A DNA stretch of 19,720 bases from an uncultured Enterobacter sp. (GCA_946477805.1 CAMKZP010000016.1:1-19720), one strand, 5' to 3'; positions 1-7,585 are shown, numbered from the stretch's first letter. Numbers and translations: made by a program. The notes: a model not told the origin generated them from the sequence alone.

Positions 1-13
1 ATGATCAGTCGGG

Positions 14-41
14 GATCTTCTCCGCCGGAACGGAGAAGATC
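14..41. repeat. Perfect 11-bp inverted repeat downstream of lplT
   Basis: The arms GATCTTCTCCG (14-24) and CGGAGAAGATC (31-41) are perfectly complementary around a 6-nt loop. The hairpin lies about 40 nt past the lplT stop, on the 3' side of the aas-lplT operon. Neither strand has a clear T-run after it. It may therefore be an mRNA 3'-end stabilising hairpin or part of a dispersed repeat rather than a classical intrinsic terminator. Confidence 0.6.
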
Positions 42-49
42 AAGACATA

Positions 50-65
50 AGGGCCGGGGTGAGGG
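50..65 (-). repeat. Dispersed intergenic repeat, copy 1 (CCCTCACCCCGGCCCT)
   Basis: Read on the minus strand, 17 nt after the lplT stop, this is CCCTCACCCCGGCCCT. The same 16-mer with one mismatch directly follows the togB stop at 19609-19624. Both copies are in the same orientation relative to the gene just ended, and both are followed by an inverted repeat. This looks like a copy of a short palindrome-associated 3'-intergenic repeat of enterobacterial genomes. Confidence 0.55.
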
Positions 66-81
66 CATCAGGCCGCACTTA

Positions 82-1275
82 TCAACGACGACGCTGCCAG
101 ACCCACAGCCCGGTAATCGCCAGCGCGAACAGCGCGCCAAACCCGACGCCAATGCCGACCACAGGCAAGCCCACTTTGACCGCCAGCGAGTAAAGCCCCA
201 GCATCAGCAGCATCGCCATGTTTTCGCCGAGGTTTTGCACGGCAATAGCATTTCCTGCCCCCACGGTCTGTTTTCCTCGCTCCTGTAAAAGCGCATTTAG
301 CGGCACCACGAAGAAGCCGCCCAGAATACCAATCAGGATCAGCAGCGCGTACGCGGGCAGGAGCGCGTGCTGGAGGGAAAAGAACAGCACGCCAACGCCG
401 ATCAAAATACCCGCTGGCATACAGCGCGCAACCGTTTCAAGCGTTACCAGTTTCGCCGCAGCCCCCGCGCCTACGACAATCCCGATGGCAACCATCGCAT
501 TCAGGTAGGTCGGCGTGGCGTTGTCCGTGATGCCCAGCGCCACCGGCACCCACAGCACCAGCAGGAAACGCAGCGTCACGCCCGCGCCCCAGAACATGCT
601 GGTTCCCATCAGCGAGAAGCGCGTTTCACCGTTGCGCCACAGCACGCGGCAGGCGTTAAAAAAGCTGCCGGTCATCGGTTTAAAACGCCAGGACTGCCCC
701 GGACGCGCCACCGGCAGTTTGGGAATAAACAGGTTAGCAACAACCGCCCCGCCGTATACCACGGCGCAGACGCCCAGTGCAGCAAGGACGTGCCAGTCCG
801 CCAGTACCCCGCCTGCGACGGAGCCAATCAGGATCGCGGCAATGGTTGAGGATTCCATCAGGCCGTTGGCCTTCACCAGCTTATCGCCAGTCGTTAGCTC
901 ACCCAGAATGCCGTACTTCGCCGGAGAGTAGGCGGCCGCGCCGATCCCCACCAGCGTGTAGCCGATAAACGGGTTGATGCCAAAGCAGATACTCGCGGCC
1001 CCCAGCAGCTTGAGACCGTTGGCAAACATCATGACCCGGCCTTTCGGAAAACCGTCAGCAACCTGCCCCACAAACGGCGCGAAAATAATGTAAGCACCCA
1101 CAAACACCATCTGCAGGATCGGCTGGCTCCAGTCCGGATAAAACTCGGCCTTCAGTAACGCCAGGGTGGCAAACAGCAGGGCGTTATCACCAAAGGCAGA
1201 AAGAAACTGGGCGGCAATAACCGCCATCATGCCCTTCGACCAGAGAGATGGGTTAGTGTGCACTGACTCACGCAT
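82..1275 (-). CDS. lplT: Lysophospholipid transporter LplT
   Basis: This is an inner-membrane MFS flippase that moves lysophospholipids, mainly lysophosphatidylethanolamine, from the periplasmic to the cytoplasmic leaflet, where Aas re-acylates them. The 397-aa protein has the length of E. coli LplT. It starts MRESVHTNPSLWSKG and keeps the AQFLSAFGDNALLFATLAL first helix and the repeated Gly-rich helices of a 12-TM MFS protein. An upstream in-frame ATG at 1296 would add seven residues, but the start at 1275 gives the family length. Its ATG overlaps the aas stop (ATGCGTGA, 8 nt), so translation is probably coupled. Second gene of the aas-lplT operon; intact. Identification is by recalled similarity and conserved order. 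Confidence 0.95.
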   Translation of the reverse strand: MRESVHTNPSLWSKGMMAVIAAQFLSAFGDNALLFATLALLKAEFYPDWSQPILQMVFVGAYIIFAPFVGQVADGFPKGRVMMFANGLKLLGAASICFGINPFIGYTLVGIGAAAYSPAKYGILGELTTGDKLVKANGLMESSTIAAILIGSVAGGVLADWHVLAALGVCAVVYGGAVVANLFIPKLPVARPGQSWRFKPMTGSFFNACRVLWRNGETRFSLMGTSMFWGAGVTLRFLLVLWVPVALGITDNATPTYLNAMVAIGIVVGAGAAAKLVTLETVARCMPAGILIGVGVLFFSLQHALLPAYALLILIGILGGFFVVPLNALLQERGKQTVGAGNAIAVQNLGENMAMLLMLGLYSLAVKVGLPVVGIGVGFGALFALAITGLWVWQRRR

Positions 1276-3427
1276 TTTGCTGCTCCGCCTCTTCAACTAT
1301 GCCTTTCAGGGTGACGAAATCAGGCTTGCCGCTGCCCAGTACGGGGAGCTGCTTGAGGTAGCGAATATCACGCGGCACCGCCAGTTCGGGAATACCGTGC
1401 TCGCGGGCATGCTTAAGCAACTGCTCACGCTTAAGCTCGCTGTCCGTGGTAAAGAGCACTAAGGCCTCGCCTTTACTGGCATCGCTCCTGACGACCGTCG
1501 CGTGAAGCTTGTCGGCAGACACCGCGGTGGCCAGCTGCTCGACCATTTCGAGAGAAACCATTTCCCCCGCGATTTTCGCAAAGCGTTTAGCGCGCCCCTG
1601 GATTTGCACAAAGCCCTGCTCGTCGAAGCGAACGATATCCCCGGTGTCGTACCAGCCGGTCTCATTCTCTCCATTGATATTTTCCGCCGTTGGCGCTTCC
1701 AGCACGCCGGGGTTCTCCACGCGCAAATAGCCGTTCATCACGTTAGGCCCCTTCAGCTGCAGCCGTCCACCGTCCTCAATGCCCGGCACCGACAGAAGGC
1801 GTGCATCCATGCCCGGAAGAATGCGGCCAACGGTGCCCGGCTTCGCCGCCATCGGCACGTTGATTGAGACCACCGGCGCGCATTCGGTGACGCCATAGCC
1901 CTCCAGAATGCGCAGGCCAAATTTGTCCTGCCAAATCTGGCGCGTGCTGTCCTGCAGTTTTTCTGCACCGGCAACCACGTAGCGCACGCGGAAGAAGTCA
2001 TACGGATTGGCGAAGCGCGCGTAGTGCCCCAGGAAAGTCGAGGTACCGAACAGCACGGTACAGTTACGGTCGTAGACCAGCTCCGGCACGATGCGGTAGT
2101 GCAGCGGGCTTGGATAGAGGAACACTTCAGCGCCGGTCAGCAGCGGCGTAAAGAGGCCGACGGTCAGACCAAAAGAGTGGAACAGCGGCAGCGCCGACAT
2201 AAAGCGGTCATTGGCGGTAAAGTCAGCGATGGTTTTAATCTGCTCGACGTTCGCCAGAATACTCTTGTGGCTGTGAACCACGCCTTTCGGGTTTCCTTCC
2301 GAACCCGACGTGAAGAGGATAATCGCGTCGTCTTCCGGCCGCTGTTTCACCTGCGCCAGGCGCGGCGCGAGCAGGTGAGCAAAAATCCACAGCTTGTCGC
2401 CCGTGGTGACGTCGGCCTTCAAATCTTCCAGAAATACCCAGCGCACCTGCGTCAGCTGCTCTGGCAGATGCCACAGCTTGCCTTTATCGAGGAACTGGCG
2501 GGAGGTAAACACGGTGTTGATTTGCGCCGCGGTGATGGCGCTGGTCAGCCCCTTCACGCCTGCCGTGTAGTTCATCATCGCCGGTATACGTCCGCGAGAA
2601 ACGGCGCCGAAAATCACCGCCGCGCTGATGCCCGCGTTCGGCAGCATCAGGCCAATTTTCTCACCCTGCCTGCTGTACTTCTCCAGAATACGGCCCACAA
2701 ACAGCGTTTTGGTCAACAGCTTGCGGTAGGTATCCGGCGTAAAGTTGATGTCTTCAATGCAGTTTTTCCTGGCACCATAGCGATACTGCGCCGACAGCAA
2801 AGATTCGTACAATGTTTCGCGCGGACGAACGGCCATACGCGCTTCCATCATAATCTGGTGCAGCATTTCACCGGCGATTTTGCGGCGATCCCGCGCCCGG
2901 GGGGCCTCTGGCATCGGTAACGTAGTGGGTGGCAGAATATGCAGAGTAATTTTGGGGAACAGACGCTGTTTAACCAGCCCTTTCAGGCGGCTGAAATGCG
3001 TAAGCTCGGCGCCTTCAATACGTAGCGGCACCACGGTGGCTTTTGACTTCGCCGCCACAAACCCCGCGCCGTCGTAGATTTTCATCAGCGAGCCCGTCAC
3101 CGAAATGCGCCCTTCCGGGAAAATGACCACCGGACGGCCCTGCTCCACCAGCCGCACCAGATGTTTGATCATCATCGGTTTGGTGGGGTCGAGCGGCACG
3201 AAATCAATCAGCGGCGCCAGCCTGCGCATGTACCATTTTTCGCTAATGGAACTGTAGACGGCAAATACGGGCCGCACGGGCAGAAACAGCGCCAGCAATA
3301 TGCCGTCAATGAAAGAAACGTGGTTTGGCGTGATGAGAACGCGCTCGCCGGAGAGCGACCGGGTATCGCCAGTGACGCGGATGCGAAAGAGGATACGAAA
3401 CAGTGTACGGAAGAACCCAAAAAGCAT
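1268..3427 (-). CDS. aas: Aas: 2-acyl-GPE acyltransferase / acyl-ACP synthetase
   Basis: A bifunctional inner-membrane enzyme. It activates fatty acids with ATP onto bound acyl carrier protein and transfers the acyl chain to position 1 of 2-acyl-glycerophosphoethanolamine, repairing lysophospholipids delivered by LplT. The 719 aa equal E. coli Aas. The N-terminal acyltransferase domain shows the HX4D motif (H36, D41; NHVSFID) and FPEGR at 103-107. The C-terminal adenylate-forming domain shows FTSGSEGNPKG at 372-382, then GYGVTECAP and WYDTGD. The ATG at 3427 was chosen because AGGGAG lies 7 nt upstream and the product begins MLFGFFRTL like the family. A start at 3553 would run through the omrA terminator. 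First gene of the operon; intact. Confidence 0.95.
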   Translation of the reverse strand: MLFGFFRTLFRILFRIRVTGDTRSLSGERVLITPNHVSFIDGILLALFLPVRPVFAVYSSISEKWYMRRLAPLIDFVPLDPTKPMMIKHLVRLVEQGRPVVIFPEGRISVTGSLMKIYDGAGFVAAKSKATVVPLRIEGAELTHFSRLKGLVKQRLFPKITLHILPPTTLPMPEAPRARDRRKIAGEMLHQIMMEARMAVRPRETLYESLLSAQYRYGARKNCIEDINFTPDTYRKLLTKTLFVGRILEKYSRQGEKIGLMLPNAGISAAVIFGAVSRGRIPAMMNYTAGVKGLTSAITAAQINTVFTSRQFLDKGKLWHLPEQLTQVRWVFLEDLKADVTTGDKLWIFAHLLAPRLAQVKQRPEDDAIILFTSGSEGNPKGVVHSHKSILANVEQIKTIADFTANDRFMSALPLFHSFGLTVGLFTPLLTGAEVFLYPSPLHYRIVPELVYDRNCTVLFGTSTFLGHYARFANPYDFFRVRYVVAGAEKLQDSTRQIWQDKFGLRILEGYGVTECAPVVSINVPMAAKPGTVGRILPGMDARLLSVPGIEDGGRLQLKGPNVMNGYLRVENPGVLEAPTAENINGENETGWYDTGDIVRFDEQGFVQIQGRAKRFAKIAGEMVSLEMVEQLATAVSADKLHATVVRSDASKGEALVLFTTDSELKREQLLKHAREHGIPELAVPRDIRYLKQLPVLGSGKPDFVTLKGIVEEAEQQNA

Positions 3428-3518
3428 TTCAACTCCCTTTGCCAGCCAGTGTGGAGGGTTATTCAATGGTGGCAGATTACACGAGAAGTCGGGAGGGAGC
3501 GACAGCAAAATTGAGGCG

Positions 3519-3544
3519 AAAAAAAACCTGCGCATCCGCGCAGG
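3519..3544 (-). terminator. Intrinsic terminator of omrA
   Basis: On the minus strand, CCTGCGC-GGAT-GCGCAGG (3544-3527) forms a 7-bp GC stem followed by eight Ts (3526-3519). It ends the sRNA and provides the U-tail used by Hfq. Confidence 0.9.
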
Positions 3545-3604
3545 CTGGTGCAAGAAATGAGTACGAAACCGTACTAAGAATTCTCACCAATCAATACCTC
3601 TGGG
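3519..3604 (-). ncRNA. omrA: OmrA small regulatory RNA
   Basis: The minus strand from 3604 begins CCCAGAGGTATTGATTGGTG, the conserved 5' seed of the OmrA/OmrB sRNAs. Next comes a central hairpin (AGTACGG TTT CGTACT-like), then CACCAGCCTGCGCGGATG and a terminator with eight Ts. The length of about 86 nt is close to E. coli OmrA, and the aas-galR location is the same. The family is Hfq-dependent and OmpR-activated, and it represses outer-membrane and surface genes such as ompT, cirA, fecA, fepA and csgD, and ompR itself. The seed and the GAGA after it fit OmrA better than OmrB. E. coli carries omrA and omrB in tandem here, whereas only one copy is visible in this window. Confidence 0.93.
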
Positions 3605-3848
3605 ATCACGACTTTATCAATCCCATCGCGGTCTTAGCCATCGGACAATCGCAACAGCCTGAGGCAAAGTGTAACTAAAGGTTCGGATTGACATTATTCT
3701 GACATGACTGCCCGTGTAACGATTACACCGGCCGGGGTGTTCTGCGTCACGTTTGTTGAGGGTGTTACCCCGCTCCCCTTGAATGCTCGCCGCTTTTCCG
3801 CAACACTAGTTAGTGTGTAAACGCTTACCCCAAATAAGAAGGTATTTA
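3605..3848. promoter_or_regulatory. Divergent control region of omrA and galR
   Basis: No ORF is supported in these 244 bp. On the minus strand a possible omrA -10 (GATAAA) lies just upstream of 3604 without a good -35, as expected for an activated promoter. TTTAGTTACACTTTG further up is a possible OmpR-type site (inference). On the plus strand TTGACA (3688-3693) is a perfect -35 hexamer, but no convincing -10 follows at 16-18 bp. Two perfect palindromes, 3714-3728 and 3803-3816, and a GalR operator at 3815-3830 lie between it and galR. Confidence 0.5.
3815..3830 (+). promoter_or_regulatory. GalR operator upstream of galR (autoregulation)
   Basis: GTGTAAACGCTTACCC matches the 16-bp GalR/GalS operator GTGTAANCGNTTACAC at all but one defined position (C for A at position 15). 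It ends 18 bp before the galR ATG and would overlap or lie just downstream of the promoter, fitting negative autoregulation. It also overlaps by 2 bp the palindrome ACACTAGTTAGTGT (3803-3816). Confidence 0.75.
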
Positions 3849-4865
3849 ATGGCGACAATTAAGGATGTGGCGCGTCTGGCAGGTGTTTCCGTCGCGACCG
3901 TTTCCCGGGTGATTAACCACTCCCCCAAGGCCAGCGACGCATCGCGCCAGGCCGTGCAGGACGCCATGGAAAACCTGAATTATCACCCCAACGCCAACGC
4001 GCGCGCGTTGGCGCAGCAGTCGACCGAGACCATCGGGCTGGTGGTGGGCGATGTGTCTGACCCGTTTTTTGGCGCGATGGTAAAAGCCGTAGAACAGGTG
4101 TCATACCAGACGGGCAATTTTTTACTGATCGGCAATGGCTATCACAACGAACAAAAAGAACGCCAGGCTATAGAGCAGCTGATCCGCCACCGGTGCGCCG
4201 CGCTGGTTGTGCATGCCAAGATGATCCCCGATGCCGAACTGATCCATCTGATGAAGCAGATCCCCGGCATGGTGATTATCAACCGCATTATTCCCGGTTT
4301 TGAAAAACGCTGCGTAGCCCTCGACGACCGCTACGGCGCGTGGCTGGCAACCCGCCACCTGATCCAGCAGGGGCATACCCGCATTGGTTATCTCTGCTCT
4401 AACCACCCTATTTCCGATGCGGAAGATCGCCTGCAGGGCTATTACGACGCGCTGCGCGAAAACGGACTGCCGTGCAACGACCGGCTGGTGGCCTACGGCG
4501 AGCCCGACGAAAGCGGCGGTGAGCAGGCGATGACCCAGCTGTTAGGCCGCGGGCGTAATTTCACCGCGGTGGCGAGCTATAACGACTCCATGGCCGCCGG
4601 TGCGATGGGGGTGATGAACGACAACGGCATCGAGGTGCCAGCGGAAATTTCGCTGATTGGCTTTGATGACGTACTGATCTCACGCTACGTGCGCCCTCGC
4701 CTGACGACGGTGCGTTATCCGATCGTGACCATGGCGACGCAGGCCGCAGAGCTGGCGCTGGCGCTGGCTGAACAGCGCCAGCCGCCGGAGATCACCCATC
4801 TGTTTAGCCCGACGCTGGTGCGCCGTCACTCCGTGGTGTCGCTTGCCGAGGCGCAGAGCGAATAA
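3849..4865 (+). CDS. galR: Galactose operon repressor GalR (LacI family)
   Basis: A cytoplasmic dimeric repressor of the gal regulon, released from DNA by D-galactose. The 338 aa are close to E. coli GalR (343). The N-terminal helix-turn-helix, MATIKDVARLAGVSVATVSR, and the hinge NANARALAQQ are followed by a periplasmic-binding-protein-like effector domain with GDVSDPFFGAM, HTRIGYLCSN and ISLIGFDDV. The ATG at 3849 is preceded by AAGAAGG with a 6-nt gap; upstream in-frame GTG codons would put extra residues before the HTH. The last 40 nt overlap the convergent acetyltransferase gene. A GalR operator lies just upstream. In E. coli lysA follows galR, but here an approximately 5.4-kb sugar island intervenes. 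Confidence 0.96.
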   Translation: MATIKDVARLAGVSVATVSRVINHSPKASDASRQAVQDAMENLNYHPNANARALAQQSTETIGLVVGDVSDPFFGAMVKAVEQVSYQTGNFLLIGNGYHNEQKERQAIEQLIRHRCAALVVHAKMIPDAELIHLMKQIPGMVIINRIIPGFEKRCVALDDRYGAWLATRHLIQQGHTRIGYLCSNHPISDAEDRLQGYYDALRENGLPCNDRLVAYGEPDESGGEQAMTQLLGRGRNFTAVASYNDSMAAGAMGVMNDNGIEVPAEISLIGFDDVLISRYVRPRLTTVRYPIVTMATQAAELALALAEQRQPPEITHLFSPTLVRRHSVVSLAEAQSE

Positions 4866-5302
4866 CGATAAAGATGAACCCTGGTGTTCGGGTATTCCAG
4901 CGCATCGCCGATGTACCGCCAGCCGTAACGCTCGTAGAAGTCGCGGCAGGCGGACCACAGATGCAGCTCGGCGTATCCGGCCCGCGCGGCATACGCAATG
5001 ACATGCTGCTGAAGCGTCCCCGCCAGCCCTTTTCCTCGCGCCGCCTCGTCCACGTACAGCGCGGCGAGCCACGGATAGAGATCCTGACGCGTAATGAGAT
5101 CGCAGCGCCATAGCCCCACGGTGCCGAGGAGCCGTTCGCCCTCAACGGCCACGAAGGTCATCGGCAGCGCGTCCGGCGTCTGGCTGTGATCGATAACGCT
5201 CTGGAAAAATTCACGCGGCAGCCCGTCGCCAAAGGCCCGCCAGATCCAGTCGATAACCTGTTCCGCAAACTGCGGCGCGGCGTGAAGCGGCAGAATGTTC
5301 AC
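4826..5302 (-). CDS. GNAT-family N-acetyltransferase, substrate unknown
   Basis: A 158-aa acetyltransferase-like protein. The acetyl-CoA binding core is visible as LAALYVDEAARGKGLAGTL, containing the R-x-x-G-x-G/A loop (RGKGLA), followed by an aromatic C-terminal motif FYERYGWRYIG typical of GNAT enzymes. It starts with GTG: the start overlaps the stop of the upstream GntR gene by 4 nt (GTGA) and has AGGGA about 8 nt before it, so the two are probably translated together. The 3' end overlaps galR by 40 nt in convergent orientation. The substrate cannot be read from sequence. Position at the tail of the PTS-GH1-GntR set suggests, but does not prove, a role in that sugar pathway, such as detoxifying a sugar or amine product. 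Confidence 0.85.
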   Translation of the reverse strand: MNILPLHAAPQFAEQVIDWIWRAFGDGLPREFFQSVIDHSQTPDALPMTFVAVEGERLLGTVGLWRCDLITRQDLYPWLAALYVDEAARGKGLAGTLQQHVIAYAARAGYAELHLWSACRDFYERYGWRYIGDALEYPNTRVHLYRYSLCASASDTTE

Positions 5303-6072
5303 ATCAGTTTTCCCTGAAACACAGGAACGGACTCAAAAAGATAGCCGTCGAAGTCTGGCGCATCTTCATCCGACAGCTCGAGCAGGCTTTTCTTCACGTT
5401 TTCAAGATGCTGGAACATCGCCTGCCACGCGCCCATGACGTCGCGGCGGCGCAGCGCGGCAAGAATGGTCTGCCGGTCGCCCAGCCATTTGAGGCGATAC
5501 GCCCGGCTGGCAATGTGGACGTTGAACTGCTGCCACAGCGGGCTGCTGTCCATGTGATGCCAGACGCTCTCAACCGTCGCCAGCAGCATCTGGTTTTGCG
5601 TCGCCCCCGCCAGCACCAGGTGGAACATCTTATTGTTATCCTGGCTGTGGTCGTCGGCGGCAATCGCCCGCTGCTCCTGCTCAACGATCCGGCGCAGGTT
5701 GTCGATATCCGCGCGCGTCGCCATTTTGGCGGCAAAGGCGGCGATGTTGCTTTCGAGAAGCTGGCGCGCCTGTAGGATCTCAAACGGACCCACGTCGCTA
5801 TTGAGGAAACGCTCTTCCTCATTTTCGTGTTCCTCAGGAATGCGCATCACGTAGACGCCCGATCCCTGGCGGATGTCCACCGTGCCCTGCAGCTCAAGCA
5901 TCAGCAGCGCCTCGCGCACGATAGTGCGGCTCACGCCGTAGGTCTCGGCGATGTTGCGCTCCGGCGGCAGGCGCGATCCCACGGGATAGTGCCCCTGGAT
6001 AATCTGCGCCCGTAAATCCTCGCCAATTTCCTGGTACTGTTTTCTTTCCGGCAGGATGACAGCCTTATCCAC
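5299..6072 (-). CDS. GntR/FadR-family regulator, UxuR/ExuR-like
   Basis: A 257-aa transcription factor, the same length as UxuR. Residues about 13-77 form the winged helix (YQEIGEDLRAQI, LPPERNIAETYGVSRTIVRE, VDIRQGSGVYV), and residues about 97-230 an FCD effector domain with GPFEILQARQLLESNIAAFA and QHLENVKKSLLE, close to E. coli UxuR and ExuR. Those bind hexuronate-pathway metabolites. H151 and H222 of the FCD metal set remain, but the position corresponding to His in UxuR's LGDHKQ is Arg here (LGDRQT, R200), hinting at altered effector binding. GTG start at 6072 with AGGTGA 5 nt upstream. It follows GH1 after a 78-nt gap containing a hairpin. It probably controls the locus through the TTGGCATACCA boxes (inference). 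It is either a paralogue of UxuR or an orthologue given a new job. Confidence 0.88.
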   Translation of the reverse strand: MDKAVILPERKQYQEIGEDLRAQIIQGHYPVGSRLPPERNIAETYGVSRTIVREALLMLELQGTVDIRQGSGVYVMRIPEEHENEEERFLNSDVGPFEILQARQLLESNIAAFAAKMATRADIDNLRRIVEQEQRAIAADDHSQDNNKMFHLVLAGATQNQMLLATVESVWHHMDSSPLWQQFNVHIASRAYRLKWLGDRQTILAALRRRDVMGAWQAMFQHLENVKKSLLELSDEDAPDFDGYLFESVPVFQGKLM

Positions 6073-6103
6073 GTTTTCACCTGTGTTTTTCAGTTAATGC
6101 GCA

Positions 6104-6123
6104 GGCCGGGCGTCCTCCCGGCC
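6104..6123 (-). terminator. GC-rich hairpin between GH1 and GntR genes
   Basis: GGCCGGG (6104-6110), a 6-nt loop and CCCGGCC (6117-6123) form a perfect 7-bp stem. GCGCA and TGCGC farther out can extend it. On the minus strand the sequence after it is AT-rich (ATTAACTGAAAAACA) but has no T-run. It may attenuate transcription or protect the 3' end of the upstream PTS-GH1 mRNA rather than fully terminate it. Confidence 0.45.
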
Positions 6124-6150
6124 AGTTTGTGCGCTATTTTACCAGAAGGC

Positions 6151-7578
6151 TTACTTCCATTCATCGTCCACGCTGAGGCTCAGCACGCGTTCGTCGCGCA
6201 GCTGCCTGAACCAGGCGGCGGATTTTTTTGCCCGCCTGGCGCGGTTGTTGTCGAGATCGATCTCAATTAATCCGTAACGATTTTTGAAGGCGTTCATCGG
6301 CGAGACGTTATCCGTGAACGCCCAGAGCATATAGCCGTGGCAGTTTGCCCCCTCTTCCCGCGCCAGCAGCGTGTAGTAGAGGTGCTCGCTGATAAAATCG
6401 ATCCGGTAGGTGTCCTCGATAACGCCGTCACGATTGCGAAACTGCGCTTCGTTTTCGACGCCCATGCCGCTTTCCGCCACGAACCAGTCGATGTTGCGGT
6501 AGTCATGTTTAATCCGCATCGCCATGTCGTAGATGATACGCGGATAAATCTCCCAGCCGCGCGAAGTGTTCATCCGCCGCCCCGGCAGTTCAAAGGGTTC
6601 ATAATAGTAAGCCGGATGGAAGGGCGTCTCCGGGTGCCAGGCGCGGGAAGGGGCTTTGACGCGGTGCGGGTAATAGAGGTTGATGCCCAGCTCGTCGACG
6701 GTATTGTCGGCGATAAGCGCCAGCTCGTCCGCGGTGTAATCCCACTCAACCTGATGCTTCTCAAGCAGGGTAAAGAGTTCCTGCGGATAGCGTCCGTGCA
6801 CCAGCGGATCGAGGAACACGCGGTTATAGAACAGATCGTAGATCTCTGCCGCCCGCACGTCATGCGGCGCGCGCGAGCGCGGATAGGTTACCTCCGGGTT
6901 GAGAATACAGCCGACCGACCCGTCATACCCCTTCTCACGGAACAGCTTCACGACCTTTGCCGTCGCCAGCACCTTATGGTGGTTCCACTGCATCCAGGTG
7001 CCGGTATTTTGCTCATACGGCCAGCGCAGCGCGTCCAGGTAAACACGGGTCTGGACCACAATCGGCTCGTTGAAGCTGAACCAGCGGGTCACTTTTCCAT
7101 GGTAGCGGTCAAAGACTTTTTCCGCATAGCGAACGAACAGTTCAACCACGTGCTTCGACGCCCAGCCGCCGTAGGTTTCCAGCAGCACGCCCGGCAGCTC
7201 GTAATGCTCCAGGCAGATCATCGGCTCAATGCCCTGACGGTGCATTTCGTCGAACAGCGCGTCGTAGTACGCGGCGTACTCTTCGTCCACCGTCACGTTT
7301 TCATAGTCGGTTAAAAAGCGCGACCAGTTGATCGAGGTCCGGTAATGCGTCAGCCCCGCCTGCTTCATCAGGGCCACGTCCTCACGGAAGCGGTTGATAA
7401 AATCGGTCGCCACCGCCGGGCCATAGCCGTTATGCCAGACGTGACGATCGTTTTTGTACCAGAGGTCGATCCACGAGTCCTGCCCCGGCTTTTTGCCGCT
7501 CCAGCCTTCGGTTTGCCAGGCCGAAGCGGCCGCGCCCAGAATGAAATCCTGCGGTAGGGTAATCCGTTTTGTGCTCAT
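6151..7578 (-). CDS. Glycoside hydrolase family 1, probable 6-phospho-beta-glycosidase
   Basis: A cytoplasmic retaining beta-glycosidase of GH1, 475 aa, full length. Acid/base Glu171 lies in FSFNEP (168-172) and nucleophile Glu369 in VAESG (367-371). The start of the barrel reads GAAASAWQTEG (16-25 region). In place of the FEW of plain beta-glucosidases it has VSP with S426, and Y435 precedes G, as in phospho-glycosidases. The Lys normally two residues before that Tyr is Asn433, with Lys at 432 instead. ATG at 7578 has GAGGA upstream overlapping the PTS stop, with 7 nt between the genes, so the two are co-transcribed. The neighbouring EIIC favours a 6-phospho substrate. The exact glycoside is unknown. 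Confidence 0.9.
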   Translation of the reverse strand: MSTKRITLPQDFILGAAASAWQTEGWSGKKPGQDSWIDLWYKNDRHVWHNGYGPAVATDFINRFREDVALMKQAGLTHYRTSINWSRFLTDYENVTVDEEYAAYYDALFDEMHRQGIEPMICLEHYELPGVLLETYGGWASKHVVELFVRYAEKVFDRYHGKVTRWFSFNEPIVVQTRVYLDALRWPYEQNTGTWMQWNHHKVLATAKVVKLFREKGYDGSVGCILNPEVTYPRSRAPHDVRAAEIYDLFYNRVFLDPLVHGRYPQELFTLLEKHQVEWDYTADELALIADNTVDELGINLYYPHRVKAPSRAWHPETPFHPAYYYEPFELPGRRMNTSRGWEIYPRIIYDMAMRIKHDYRNIDWFVAESGMGVENEAQFRNRDGVIEDTYRIDFISEHLYYTLLAREEGANCHGYMLWAFTDNVSPMNAFKNRYGLIEIDLDNNRARRAKKSAAWFRQLRDERVLSLSVDDEWK

Positions 7579-7585
7579 CAGATCC

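Noticed and set aside
1..288. 95-aa plus-strand ORF at the window start
   Set aside because: It overlaps the lplT 3' end in antisense, has no domain and covers the repeat and hairpin sequences.
2024..2920. 298-aa plus-strand ORF opposite aas
   Set aside because: Rich in Arg, Gln and His, with no family motif, and lies fully within the intact aas gene.
6337..7314. 325-aa plus-strand ORF opposite the GH1 gene
   Set aside because: Antisense shadow of a high-GC gene. The GH1 frame has clear catalytic motifs; the antisense frame has none.
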